Source of the DNA: Amborella trichopoda
Taxonomy: Eukaryota; Streptophyta; Magnoliopsida; Amborellales; Amborellaceae
Assembly (NCBI RefSeq): GCF_000471905.2
Contig: NW_006499751.1
Span: forward strand, 2,087,359 to 2,151,358
DNA length: 64,000 nucleotides
Direction of reading: 5' to 3'
The position numbers and the translations under genes are program-made. Positions 20,694 to 31,025 of the stretch are shown piece by piece (the stretch's first letter is position 1; each line of letters begins with the position of its first letter). Under the pieces are notes generated by a model that worked only from the letters and a program-made list of their open reading frames with translations, was not told the DNA's origin and did no database searches.

Positions 20694-20698
20694 CCCAG
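20694..20698. repeat. right target-site duplication CCCAG of element A+
   Basis: Follows the terminal CA of the right LTR and equals 2069-2073. Confidence 0.85.
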
Positions 20699-21480
20699 TT
20701 ACATTTTCATGGTGCTTAAGCAAGCTTTTGATTTGTACTGCCTTGTTGACCATCTTAGTGAACGTGGTAGGCCATGCTGAGGTGACATAACAATCCAATT
20801 CTTGGTGCATCCCGTCTATGCAGTACTCCATCTCTCCGAGCTTAGCTATTGGAGTGGTCAAATTGATGGTTAGCATGCACTACCTTTCGATATATTCGAT
20901 CACCAGCTCATGTGGCTTTTGTTTTACGTTAAGAAGCTCGAAAAGCTACACTTTCTTTTCTATGTCACATAAACGCTTGAGGAACTCTTTTTCCATTTGT
21001 ACCCATGATGAGATTGACCCCTGGTGGTAACCGAGAGTACCATTTGAATGCAGGTCCCATAAGAATTCCCACAAATTGCCGAAGAAATAAATGGTCAATG
21101 TTCGTCGTATTTCCACAGGCAGTAATGAAGTGGGCTATATGTTGTTGTGACGATCCAGTGCCATCATACTTACGGAAGTTGAGTCTTTGGTAACCTGGTG
21201 GGAATGAAGTTTGGTCAACATACCGGGTAAGGCTTTTGAAAGAGATTCAGCTCTTTGATCACTAGGATACTGTACTTTTTCAATGCTTCGGCTACCATGC
21301 TCTTCACTAGTTCTTGATTCCCAACCTGAGTCGATAGGGAAGAGACTGGTAATGAGGTTGGTGAGGGTGGGAGTGGCTCTTCTTTTGATGGTACGATTTC
21401 GATGACCAGGCAAGATAAAGAAGGCTTGGTTCCCCTAGGGGGGTGCAAAGTTTCTAACATTTCACCTTTGGACCTCATCT
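20694..21480 (-). pseudogene. gag core fragment of the element interrupted by A+
   Basis: Reverse-strand gag, read over several frames: 'P.YVDQTSFPPGYQ', 'KYDGTGSSQQHIAHF', 'LFLRQFVGILMGPAFKWYSRLPPG' (about 21240-21010), then after a break 'TTPIAKLGEMEYCIDGMHQELDCYV' and 'FTKMVNKAVQIKSLLKHHENVTGW' at the A+ junction. This is a retrotransposon gag capsid region. Its KYDGTG wording differs from the KFPLF.GTTSPNQHI wording of the A' and B gags, so it is a separate family. The C-terminal continuation is 1712-2073. Frameshifts and stops make it non-functional. Confidence 0.78.
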
Positions 21481-21490
21481 CGGCTTGTAA

Positions 21491-22345
21491 CTACCTTAAT
21501 GTGATCTTAAGCTGCGCATTCTCATCTCCATAGGGTTCTGGTACTTCATTGATAATTATAGCTTCAACAGCTGCCATACTTGAGGGCTCTTCTTCTATTT
21601 TCCCATTACATGCCTCAGAGCTTACAATCATAGATTCTACTACTGCCGCTTCAACAACATCATCGGTAAGGGTCATTGAGCCTTCCTTCAGGTCTACTTC
21701 ATTTTCCAAGGCTTGATTATCCTTGTCTTCTAATGAGAATGTGAAATTCTCATAAGATGATGAGATCACATCATCATCATTGAGGGAGCACTTTTCAAGA
21801 TACAAAATGAACATACGATCGTCCTCATAAAGAGCCACATCACCTTCAAGACATGGAGCCGATATGCAGTCAGCCTCATAAAGAATCATGGCGTCTTCGG
21901 GAGCTAGAGGTGTCATTTCATTGGGGTGGTCAGCGAAGGGAATACTGGCCATCTCATCCTCTATTAGGGAATGATTTTCCTCGAATGAGAGTGACGAGAT
22001 CTCCTTAGAGGTAGGAGTCATTGAGTGGATGAGGACAAGGGATGTCGCTCCATTAGAATTGAGCTCTTCATCACCAAACAAGAATGCAAAACCCTCATAG
22101 GATGAGGCCATACTACCATTATCAAGAGCGCACATGCATCACGCATGACATGCGGGAAGCGTGCAACTATCTTTGCGGGGAATCGTGGTGCCTTCAGGGT
22201 ATGGAGGAGCCATTTCAATGGGGCTGCCGGCAGGGGGAGTGCAACTCATCCCATTTTGTACTAGGGTGTGGCTTTCCTCAAATGAGAGTGACGAACTCTC
22301 ATCAGTGGTAAGAATATCTGGATGAGAGAGGGTGAGGCAGGCCAC
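21491..22345 (-). pseudogene. acidic, internally repeated N-terminal extension upstream of gag
   Basis: The open frame 22135-21491 (214 codons) is strongly acidic and Ser/Glu/Asp-rich with no Lys/Arg clusters. A related frame at 22345-22139 repeats the same words: 'SSLSFEE.H.L', 'EM....AD/AG.P.EM.P..PE....' and 'D..S.P'. A shorter pair, 'SSYE.F.F...DEE' and 'SSYENFTFSLEDKD', lies within the longer frame. So at least two diverged copies of a protein repeat are present. It lies between LTR and gag core in the same orientation, where Tat elements can carry an extra N-terminal gag extension. No function is assigned. Confidence 0.5.
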
Positions 22346-22498
22346 ATCATTAGGACCATCCAGAGCAAACAGCAGTTCATCAAGTCTTCAAGATTCTAGG
22401 ACGAATCTCGGTGAGGGCTGGAAGAGGGTGAACAACAGCAGAGTCCCCTTGTTCATAAGGTTGATCTCAATATTGAGTTTCGCAACTCTCTGAAGCAG

Positions 22499-22976
22499 CT
22501 AATTAGTACCAATTTTCTTTTTAATTTCATCTTGGGGAGCTGGGATGTCGAGGCAGACTTTGAGAGGAGCTGGTGGATCATTCTCTTGCATCATGGGAAG
22601 AAGACCAAACCCTTCATAGTTCAAACTTTCCACCGCCAAGGGATCATGAGCAGCAGCCTCGGTGGATTTGAATTCCGTCTCACTTAAGTCACTGGGATTG
22701 CCTCGCAGTGGTACCTTCTGACTCAACAGGAGTCTAGGGGAAACTGGTTTGGGGTCCATGAGCTGCCCCGAGCTCAGTCTGCTCGAAGAAGCCTTTTCTC
22801 TTAGTGCCCAATTTGAAAGGGGCTCAGGATTTTGATTGGGTGATTGCTCAATTGGCTCGAGATTGATGGAGTCACCGGGGTCAAACTCGCTCTTTGCCCT
22901 ATCTGCAGGCTCACATTTTCCTCTAGTGGGGCTTCGAACCTTATAGATAACGGGCTTCGCTATGCCTGGAGAAATC
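22499..22976 (-). pseudogene. first part of the gag-side internal region, no recognisable domain
   Basis: An 86-codon reverse frame (22759-22499, 'MDPKPVSPRLLLSQKVPLRG' start) with acidic and proline-rich composition follows about 200 bases of sequence with stops after the LTR end at 22977. It is probably the start of the same polyprotein as 21491-22345. No PBS is recognisable near 22976, in contrast to the sites at 4928 and 57788. Confidence 0.4.
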
Positions 22977-23185
22977 TGGTTAGATGCTTCGATCTCACCC
23001 TCTAGGTTGGGTTGACTCGGTGGTACGTGTCTCAGGTTTCAGAGGAACCCGGGACTTGAGATACGCTCTCTTGGGAACCATGTTAGGAAACCAAATAAGG
23101 TGTACCAACCGATGAGAGAGGAATTTTAATGTGATGTGAGACACACCTCACCTGGGTCCGTGACTCACTCGGGTTGACTTGCGCG
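22977..23185 (-). repeat. duplicated LTR 3' end (209 bases)
   Basis: On the reverse strand this ends 'atctaacca' at 22977 and begins at the 'gcgcaagtcaacccgagt' point that lies inside the LTR. It repeats the last ~190-210 bases of the adjoining LTR (23186-25742), sharing 'cctctctcatcggttggta' and the 'gagagcg..tctcaagtccc' segment. It is a tandem partial duplication of the LTR end. Confidence 0.75.
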
Positions 23186-25742
23186 TGGTTAGGTGCCTCA
23201 ATCTCGCCTTCCTGATTTAGGCGGCATGTATCTCGGATGTTTAGAGAACATGGGATTTAAGAGCTCTCTCTCAGAACCTTTCTCAAGAATAAGGGCAGGT
23301 ATACTAACCGATGAGAGAGGAATTTAAATTGGGTTCGGGACTTACTTGGGCTAGCTCACGTGGGCTCCCTCTTAGATCATGAAGAAATCCCCCCAGCTGC
23401 TTTATCTGGTTTGAAATGGCCTCCCTTGACCTGCAATCCTCTTGTTTTCTGCACAACAGATATGGTTAATTGACGTGACAAGTGGGTCAAAGAGACCCAC
23501 CCTTGTCTTAGGGCATTGTACGCTCATATGAGGGAATGATGAAACGGAAGGTTTCAATAAAGATAGAAAGGGGAAGAAAACTTGACAAATGGGCGAGACC
23601 AACATGTCGGCATGAGAGCTACCGACTCAGAGTGGTAGCAAGACAGGCATAGTTCTTGAGACCAACACAGTGGCAATACTACTCTAAATCGAGACTGATA
23701 TGATGGTGCTAGGCTAAGTCTACCCTCAGTCAAGTGAGGAGAGAAAAGAGTGAAGAGAAGAAAAGGGGACAAAGAGAAAGCGAATGAGAAGGCAGAAGGA
23801 GGAAAAACCCAGTCGGCAATGGGCATCGCCGTTGGCATCATGAGAAGGGAACACGCCCTTACACGAGCGGCAATAGCCTCTCATGGAGCACATGACAATA
23901 GTTTTCATGAGGTGCATGGCGAAAGGCGTGCGACACAGGAGCAACGACAACGAGCACCGAACGCTTAAAGGAGGCTCGCGAATGGCGATGGGCATCAAAC
24001 ACGTGAAGGAAGCTCGTGGAGGGTGATAGGTGTTGTTGAGACCTCTAGCATGCAGCGATAGATATTGTCGTCTATGGTAGACGCGTAATAGAGGAAGTCC
24101 CTTACGAGCGGCAATGAGTTTCATGGTCTGTGTTCTTCACTGAGATGCCAAGGGTATGTTTGCGGACGGCGATGAGCATCGTCATCTACACTCCTCACTG
24201 GGAGATAGAATAGAAGAAGAGAGAAGCTCGCGCATGGCGCTGCCATCGCCAAGCGCGACCTATGAGACCATTAGAGAGGCATGCACGGCACTGTCATTAT
24301 CATGCATGGCCTCTGAGAGGAACTCAAATTGTGAAAAGGACGAAGAAAGAGAAGAAGAGAAAAAATAAGAGAGAGAAGAAAGGAAAAAGAAGAGAGGAGA
24401 TCTACCTCAAACTTAGGGGTACCGATCAAAAGTTCTCTGACCTTACTCTCTCTCCAAACGTGACCCAACAATGGTAAGAAAGAGAAACTGTATTTAGTAA
24501 AAACTCTCTTTTGTGAGGGATTGAGTCTGTGTTTTTTTCTTGCGAACAATGATGGTACGTAAATATAGAATTTTAATTAAAAGAAATTATAAAATCGAGT
24601 GTAAAATGACAAATTTTCCCCTTCCTAACAATTTGTGGAATTTTAGAACAGTCCCTGTGTTGCCCTAGAACTTGTGTGATCTTGCCTGGATGATCCGGGG
24701 TCGTTCTGATGCTCGATTGGTCGAAAGGTGATTGTTTTCTTATAGGGCTCGACATGGCGATCGATTTGATACCAACTTTGAGCCATGGATCATGTTTTTA
24801 GGGCACGATCATGCCACTTGAAATTTGAATGAATCTTGAAACTTCAGATCGACTATGTGTTCATTCCTTGATGTTTTTCTATGATTTCTTCATTGGAGTA
24901 CACTGAGCAGGCCGTCACGATCACAGGGCAACAAACGAGCTTGATTCCGTGATCAAACCAATATTTTTCAACTTTGGAATTTTTACCGGAATCTAAAATT
25001 TGGACAACCGAATTTGTAGTGGCTTCGTGTGTGGAATCCGACTTTTCATCATGTACAGGGTTCAGGTCAGAGATGGCCCGAAACCTTATGCACACGATAG
25101 AATTGGTCTCGCGTCTATTGGGCTCGTTAATGGTGTGATTCTGCCCCTCTAGCAAGGCACGACGCTGCTGAATTTCCTGCACTTTCTTCAAGGATCAACA
25201 ACTTCTCTCTAGATTTTCTTCGTGCTCGGGTATTGTCACGAGGTGTGCCACATATCGAATCGCTCATCTTGATGAGACGAACATGCTCCTCGAATTTGAC
25301 AGCGATAGGACTTGGGACGAGTGAGCTATGAGCATTGAAAGTCACTATTTGTGACTGTCCCATCAATGGTGCGGAGTTGCAGGTGGCCACACGGGAATAG
25401 CGTGCAGCTCCTTCTGTTTCACTCTTTTGACTCTACCATTTGCCTTGAGTGTCGGTTCGAGCTAAAATTTGGCCTATGGGGGTTTTCAACCGTGCCAGAT
25501 CCAATGGTGATGGTTTCACAGTAATTTGAGACATTGAAAATTTAGCTCTAGTTATAGGGAACATTTCAGGGTGCGAGAGGTTGATTGTCATAACTGTTTC
25601 TTAGTATACACCGCCTTAGACATGTCAGAATGTGATGAAACTTGGCGGGAGACTTTTGAGAGACCTCATGAAGATCTTTGGCCAATCCCAGGGCTATTCT
25701 GAAACTATCAGGATTTCCACTGTTTGCTAGGCCTTTATTTTT
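23186..25742 (-). mobile_element. reverse LTR shared by two reverse-strand element parts
   Basis: Its 3' end, 'gcacctaacca', is at 23186. The U3 side matches 2110-3400 of the A+ LTR to about 25705, but the first ~40 bases (TGTTGG...) are replaced, so the 5' end is truncated near 25742. The TATA area reads 'aattctatattta' near 24556-24568 and is shortened. Upstream in its own direction are the tail and pol of A' (25743-35886); downstream are gag sequences of a different family. It thus has internal sequence on both sides, as in tandem or recombined LTR arrays. Confidence 0.8.
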
Positions 25743-26430
25743 GGGCTCTTTTACCCATGACCTTGTGGTCATGTCCACCATTTTCATCCGTTTTTGCTCA
25801 CAATGCCCTTTTGGGGTTTTCACCGTGCCTGGATTTTTTTTTCCATGGAACTTTCTTACTCATGGTTTCGTGACCATATATGTTCGTCATTTTTACTCAT
25901 GGCGTTCCCTTGTATAGGTGTGCACCATGCCCGTTTTTTTCTTAAGGCATATTTAGGGTCATGCCTTCAGGACCTGTGCGAAGCCTTTCAATGTCATGTA
26001 GCCAAAACGTGCACTATGATTTAGCGTCACACAGCTGGACTGTAGTTGAAATAAATGGCAGTCTGTGGAGACCATGGAGTGAGTGTGGTGATGGTTAAGA
26101 CTCACTTTGGGAAGATGGCACTAGGTTGCCTGTAATGGATGAATGGTGGGTGAAGAGTGGTGAATAATTGTGACCCACTAGCTGACGGCGAGTATGGGTG
26201 GCAAGATGGCTCGCCATTTGGTGAGTGCACACGAATGGTGAAAGACGGTAAAAGTAGTTTGTACACACTACTGGGCCAGCTAGGGAAGGGGTGCGTGAAG
26301 ATGCACGTAAATGGCATGTGCACGTATGTGGACTCCTCGGAGAGGCAATGAAGGTTTCTTGCGCACACGAATGGGTAGGTTAAGGAAGGCGTGCATGAAG
26401 ATGCACGTAAAGGGTGCGTGTATGTGGGGG
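25743..26430 (-). other. distal tail of A', with chromovirus empty site and leader copies
   Basis: Mirror of 16545-16960 and 12150-12398 of A+. The two halves are contiguous here, without the chromovirus; the join CACTAGCTG at 26176-26184 is the empty insertion site. Leader-like units (forward, 'gaagatgcacgtaaa', 'aatgaagg..gcacacgaatgggtaggtta') occupy about 26275-26425. About 930 bases corresponding to 16965-17890 are missing next to the LTR. No gene. Confidence 0.72.
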
Positions 26431-26905
26431 AATCTTTAAGGTCATGCTCCTAGACCTGTGCGAAGCAGTTTAACGTCATGCGGCCATAACATGCACTATG
26501 GTTTAAGGTCATGTAGCTGAACTGTGGTTATGCAGTTTAAAGTCATGCAACTAGGACCATGTAGTTTAGGGTCGTGCAACTAGACCTCCGCTATAGCTTA
26601 AGGTCATGTAGTTTTGACCATGACTGTACAATTTAAAGTCATGTGATTAGGACTAGAGCCGTGTAGTTTAGGGTCATGCAGCAAACACCATGGCTGTGCA
26701 ATTTAAGGTCATGCAATGAGGACCATTGTTATCCAGTTTAAGGTCATGCAATACCGATCATGGCTGTGTAAGTTAAGGTCATGCAATATAGACCATGGCT
26801 GTCCAGTTTAAGATCTTGCAATGTAGACCATGGCTGTGCAGTTTAAGGTCATGCAATGTGGACCATGGTTGTGCAGTTTAAGGTCATGCAATGCGGACCA
26901 TTTTG
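26431..26905. repeat. tail tandem repeat block in A' (TTTAAGGTCATGC)
   Basis: About twelve units of 'gcagtttaaggtcatgcaat' plus '..gaccatggctgt', period about 37-40. It is the inverted counterpart of 11641-12140. Confidence 0.85.
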
Positions 26906-27359
26906 TGGGTCGCCATGTGGATGAAGCTCCATGAGAGATAGGTTTGTGAATAGCAATCTGACTCTCTGGGGATAAGATAGTTAAGGCTATTCAAAAGCAG
27001 AGAGCTTTAGATGAAGTGGTGGCCCTACAAAGAATGGCAAGTGGAAGAGAATCTTCACTAGGGATTAGGAGGACCAGTGTGACTCCATGGGGATAATGAT
27101 GAGGCTTCATGTAACTCCACTGGGGGTGACAGTCCGGAGTAAGAGCGTAAAACTACTGGGGTTTGAGAAGATAAGCACGTACCTAACTCCCTGGAGATAG
27201 TGGGTCTCAATAGGGCGTGACTCTCACTTGGATGTTAGTGCGAAACATACTCATTGGGGATTAAAGGGGTAGGTATGACCTTTTGCAGACATCTAACTCC
27301 ACCAAAGATGTTGATGAAATACTCCTTCGCAACCATCTCTCAGTTAAAGTTATGCGTAT
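26906..27359. other. spacer between tail repeat blocks, no gene
   Basis: Counterpart of 11166-11640, with 'tgactccatggggata', 'taactccactgggg', 'taactccctggaga' phrases at 40-90 base spacing. These resemble the GACTCCACTGGGGA part of the PBS. No ORF of note. Confidence 0.5.
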
Positions 27360-27790
27360 GGGCCATTTTTCTTACAAATTTAGGGTCTTGTAGCTCAAAC
27401 CATCGTTATGCAATTTTAGAGTCGTGTGGCTAGGATCATGCAATTTAAGGTCGTGCAACTAGACCTTCGCTATAGTTTAGGCTCATATAGTTTATACCAT
27501 GGCGCAAAGCCTTTAAACGTCATGTGGCCAGGACGTGCACTATAGTTTAGGGTCACACAATTGGACCATGGTCGTGCAGTAGAGTCATGTGACAAGGACT
27601 GAGCAGTTTAAGGTTGTGCAACTAGACCCTCACTACAGTTTAAGGTCATGTAGTTTTGACCATGGTCATATAGTTTTTAGTCATGTGACGTGGATTGGGT
27701 AGTTTATGGTCGTGCGAGTAGAACTCCACTATAATAAGGTCATATAGTTTGAACCACAGCGGTGCAGTTTATGGTCATGCATCATGGATC
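27360..27790. repeat. second tail tandem repeat block in A'
   Basis: About ten irregular units of 'tttagggtcatgtag' and 'gtgcagtttaaggtcgtgca', the counterpart of 10676-11165. Confidence 0.8.
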
Positions 27791-28009
27791 GTGGTGTGGT
27801 GAAGGAATGCGACTCCATGGGGAACAAAGCTGTCATTGGAGACTGGACTCCCTGAGGAGTGAGACTGTGGTGCAGGGAATGAACCTCTTGAGGTAGTACG
27901 ACAATGGTTCAGATGGGAGTTTCGTGACATGATCATGACACTAAGTGTTGGATGGTGCACACGGAAGTAGTGCTAGATGATGTGCACATGGTGATTACCA
28001 CCTATTGAG

Positions 28010-28210
28010 ATGCACGACGTTAAATCCTAGATGAAGGGCCCGGTGATAGCCTCTGGGCGATGGCATGCGGTGAAGGCCCTTGATGAAGGGCACGACGATA
28101 GCCTCTGGGCGATGGTGTGGGGTGATGGCCCTTGACGAAGGCAGCGACATGGCCCTTGATAAAGGCGCTCGGCGATGGCCCTTTCCAAGTCTCGGGCTTG
28201 ACCCGCCCTG
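28010..28210. repeat. GATAGCC/GGCGATGGC repeats upstream of the antisense TATA box in A'
   Basis: Units 'gatagcctctgggcgatgg' and 'cccttgatgaagggca' repeat with about 30-60 base spacing. It is the inverted and rearranged counterpart of 10272-10505. Confidence 0.7.
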
Positions 28211-28290
28211 GCCCATTCTTTTTTACGTTTGAAGATGAGGACTGTAGCATCTTTTTAGATTTATCAAGGGCATTTTGCAGTACAGTTGAG

Positions 28291-28298
28291 TATAAAAG
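28291..28298 (+). promoter_or_regulatory. TATA box of the antisense unit in A'
   Basis: TATAAAAG followed by 'gggtaaaaaccc', conserved with 10157-10164 of A+. The ORF start is about 740 bases downstream in both copies. Confidence 0.6.
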
Positions 28299-29038
28299 GG
28301 GTAAAAACCCGTCTTTACTATTTGACCAAAGGGTAAAATAGTTGAGGAGTTTTCTTTGACAGAGAGAGAGCTAGAGCTTTTGGAAAGGGATTTTCAGTGA
28401 GAGCTTCTCGGCTAAAGCTCGCAGAGGCAGGCTATTTAGGAACTTTTCTGGTGAGCTTGAGGGGGTTGCAAGTCCTTGCAGCTTGATTACAAACATCGTC
28501 GGAGAGTGCCAAGGCTTTCTGAGCAAGGAACAAGGTTTCTCGGGGCCTTAGCAAGATTTTGCACGGGTGCTTCTGCCAGGGTTTGAGTGTTTGTCTAGTC
28601 GTTTGTGGTTAACGGAAGGTTGTAGAGAGCTCAGAGGGCTCTGTCGATCCCTTGGTTGTTGGAGGAGAAGAAGGAGAAACAACAGTGGGCTCACCGGGAA
28701 CTTAGTAGAATTCTGGTGAGCTTGTGGCGAATTGCTGAAGTGCAAAAGCAGGGAGAAGGAAAACCCATAGGGTCACAGGGAATCTTTCTGAGGATTCTGG
28801 TGGTTTTTCGCCAATTCTGGTAATGAGTGGAAGGTGGGGTAGGGTTTTTTCGGTGATGGTGAAGTGCTTTTGTCAGGGAGAGGCAACGCCGGTAGAGGAA
28901 ACAGGGTCAGACGGAGTTTTCTAACTGTCGAAGGAGTGTTCCCAGCTAAACCCGAAGGGTTGCGGACGAGATGGTCGTGAGAAGATGGACGGTCGCCACG
29001 GGTAGGTAGCTAGGGAAACCAAAGAAGCACAAGGGTCA
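28299..29038 (+). other. presumed 5' UTR of the antisense unit in A'
   Basis: G-rich sequence without a credible ORF. It has repeated 'tctggtgagcttg', 'ggaattctggtgagc' and 'aggattctggtggtttt' phrases. It corresponds to 9427-10156. An in-frame TAG about 45 bases upstream of 29039 limits the ORF start. Confidence 0.45.
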
Positions 29039-29524
29039 ATGCCCCCTGGGAATTGGGGACGGTGGGAAACGAAGTACAATAAGGGCATGCACATCATTAA
29101 GTTGCATGCAGCACCGCCTTCATGTTTCTCTAGGCCATGCTCGGTGGTAGCCACTTTCGAGAGCATGCTGCTCGTGGAAATTGTATCACGCAGTGTTGGC
29201 CTACCCATGGTGATGGTAGAATACGACATTGTGTTCCGCACTGCGATGGCTGCTCATGGTGCTAAGTTTCTCATGACGATGACCATGAACAGCAATGTCT
29301 CACGGGGGTCAAGAGTGATGGTAAATGAGGAAGCCCTACTGCCGTGGTATGTTGGAAGCCAAGTCCTCCAGCACGATCGTGAAGTCCATGTTGTTCCATT
29401 GTGGGTCGGTTCCTTGGCAACTTGCCATGCCTTGTCAGATGAATTGAAGCTGACTCAGGATTGGTTGGCTTCTTCTTTTTGGCCTGTAACCATCCTCTTT
29501 GGTGGTCTTGCTTCTTCTTCATGA
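29039..29524 (+). CDS. antisense ORF in the tail of A', 161 codons, open
   Basis: Uninterrupted frame from ATG 29039 to TGA 29522-29524, on the strand opposite to the A' gag-pol. Key words: N-terminal MPPGNWGRWE, GMHIIKLHAAPPS, VGLPMVMVEYDI, GSRVMVNEEALL, GSQVLQHDREVHVV, DELKLTQDWLASSFW. The A+ copy (9426-8943) keeps the same words over the same length with one frameshift. There is no known domain, signal peptide or membrane helix; composition is mixed. The unit has a TATA box at 28291 and a 3' region with 'tgcaatgaaagaaatgaact' near 29670-29690, and it converges on the integrase end (about 29780). The product is unrecognised; it could instead be an untranslated antisense transcript with chance openness. 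Confidence 0.5.
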   Translation: MPPGNWGRWETKYNKGMHIIKLHAAPPSCFSRPCSVVATFESMLLVEIVSRSVGLPMVMVEYDIVFRTAMAAHGAKFLMTMTMNSNVSRGSRVMVNEEALLPWYVGSQVLQHDREVHVVPLWVGSLATCHALSDELKLTQDWLASSFWPVTILFGGLASSS

Positions 29525-29774
29525 GGAGAGCATTTCTTTGGCGGGTTTGCTTCTTCTTCATGAGGAGAGCGCTTCTTTTTGGCCTGTAACTGTCCTCCTA
29601 TCCTCAAATGCAAGAGCTTTATAACTTCCCTAGTAATGCTTTTGACTGTAACTTGTAAGTCTTTTTAATGCAATGAAAGAAATGAACTTCTTTTGAATTG
29701 GCTTAATGTTCTTCTTTTCCATTTCCTTCCTTTCTTACTGCATGCATCGCATTTTAGGGATACATCAAGGAAAA
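29525..29774. other. convergent 3' ends of the antisense unit and A' pol
   Basis: Contains two copies of 'gcttcttcttcatgaggag' (about 29507-29575), 'tgcaatgaaagaaatgaact' and the reverse-strand pol stop region. It mirrors 8626-8942. Confidence 0.55.
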
Positions 29775-30990
29775 TACTACTTTAGGTATCATCCATTGAT
29801 AAGGGGCATTGCCTCTCCTCCCTTCAAGTTTGCCAGTACATAGGCCCCATTTGGCGCAGCCTTTTTTACTATGAACAGACCTTCCCAGTTGGGTTCAAAG
29901 TTCCCTTTGTGGTCCCCATGCATGACAATCTGTCTCTTGACTGCTAAGCCTAGATCTTCACGAGCGAATGAGTGAACCTTAATAGACTTGTCAAAGGATC
30001 TATTCATTCTTCCTTGATTGAGCTCGAGGTTTTGCTAAGCCTCTAGTCTTTTTTCGTCAAGGGAATGAAACTCTTGGTAACGGAGCTTGACCCTCGCATC
30101 TTCAGTCAATCCTTGATGTACAGTGATACGGAGAGAGGATATTTGAACCTCGTGGGGTAAGACCTGCTCACCGCCATAGAACAGGGAATAAGGAGTGGAA
30201 TTTGAAGCATTCCGAGTGGTGGTACGATAGGCCCATAGAGCTTTAGGAAGCTTCCCATGCCAATTCTTTTTTTACTTCGAAATTGACTTCTGGAGCACCC
30301 CTCACAGAGTTTTATTGAACGCCTCAGCCAAACCGTTAGCTTGAGGGTACTACATAGTCGAGTACTTCCACTCGAAGCTGAACTGGTAGGCTAAGCAATC
30401 AACATGATGTCTTCTAAACTAGGGGCCATTATTAGGGATTATTCGGTTTGGAACCCCGAACCGGTAGATGATGTGGTGACGCACGAAGTTGGCTACCACG
30501 GTCCCTGGAACCTTCTTAAGGGGGACCGCTTTAGCCCACATGGAAAGGTAATCTGTTGTTGCTAGAATGAAGGCATGACCCAAGGCAGAAGGAGGGTCGA
30601 TGGGTCCCACAATATCCATACCCAACTGGGAAAAGCGCCATGATGTCACTGTAGGATGGAGAGTCTCCAGGGGTTGATGACGGAGGATTAGTGAATCTGA
30701 CACACCTAGCATCTCTTAGCGTAGTTTTGGGCGTCAGCCATCATTGAAGGCCAATAATAGCCGAGTCTACATATGCGCTCATAGAGCTTCAGGCCAGGCT
30801 GATGCAGCCCCTAGATACCCGAATGCACTTCTTTGAGTACTTTTCTTGCCTCTTGTGTATCGATGCATATGAGGAAAATTCCGTCAATTGACCAACGAAA
30901 GAGAAAGTCCCCGTTGAGAAAGGTGTAGTTGGTAGACATATGTCGATGTCGTTGCGTTCCGTTCAATCCTGAGGTAGCCTTCCATGCTTT
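29775..30990 (-). pseudogene. integrase of A', all three regions, with stops
   Basis: Reverse strand. The zinc-binding region is recognisable but broken ('HSGI*GLHQPG', 'LGYYWPSMMADAQNYAKRC') at about 30850-30710. The core has 'MDIVGPIDPPSALGHAFILA' (first Asp near 30625), 'WAKAVPLKKVPGTVVANFVRHHIIYRFGVPN' and NNGP, where the second catalytic Asp is Asn (near 30425). Then 'ANGLAEAFNKTL' keeps the Glu, followed by 'WAYRTTTRNASNSTPYSLFYGGE'. The C-terminus, 'GNFEPNWEGLFIVKKAAPNGAYVLANL', ends near 29789. This copy shows what was deleted from A+. Confidence 0.85.
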
Positions 30991-31025
30991 ATGAAGTCCA
31001 TGATCGGCTCCATTCAGTCTTCGAC

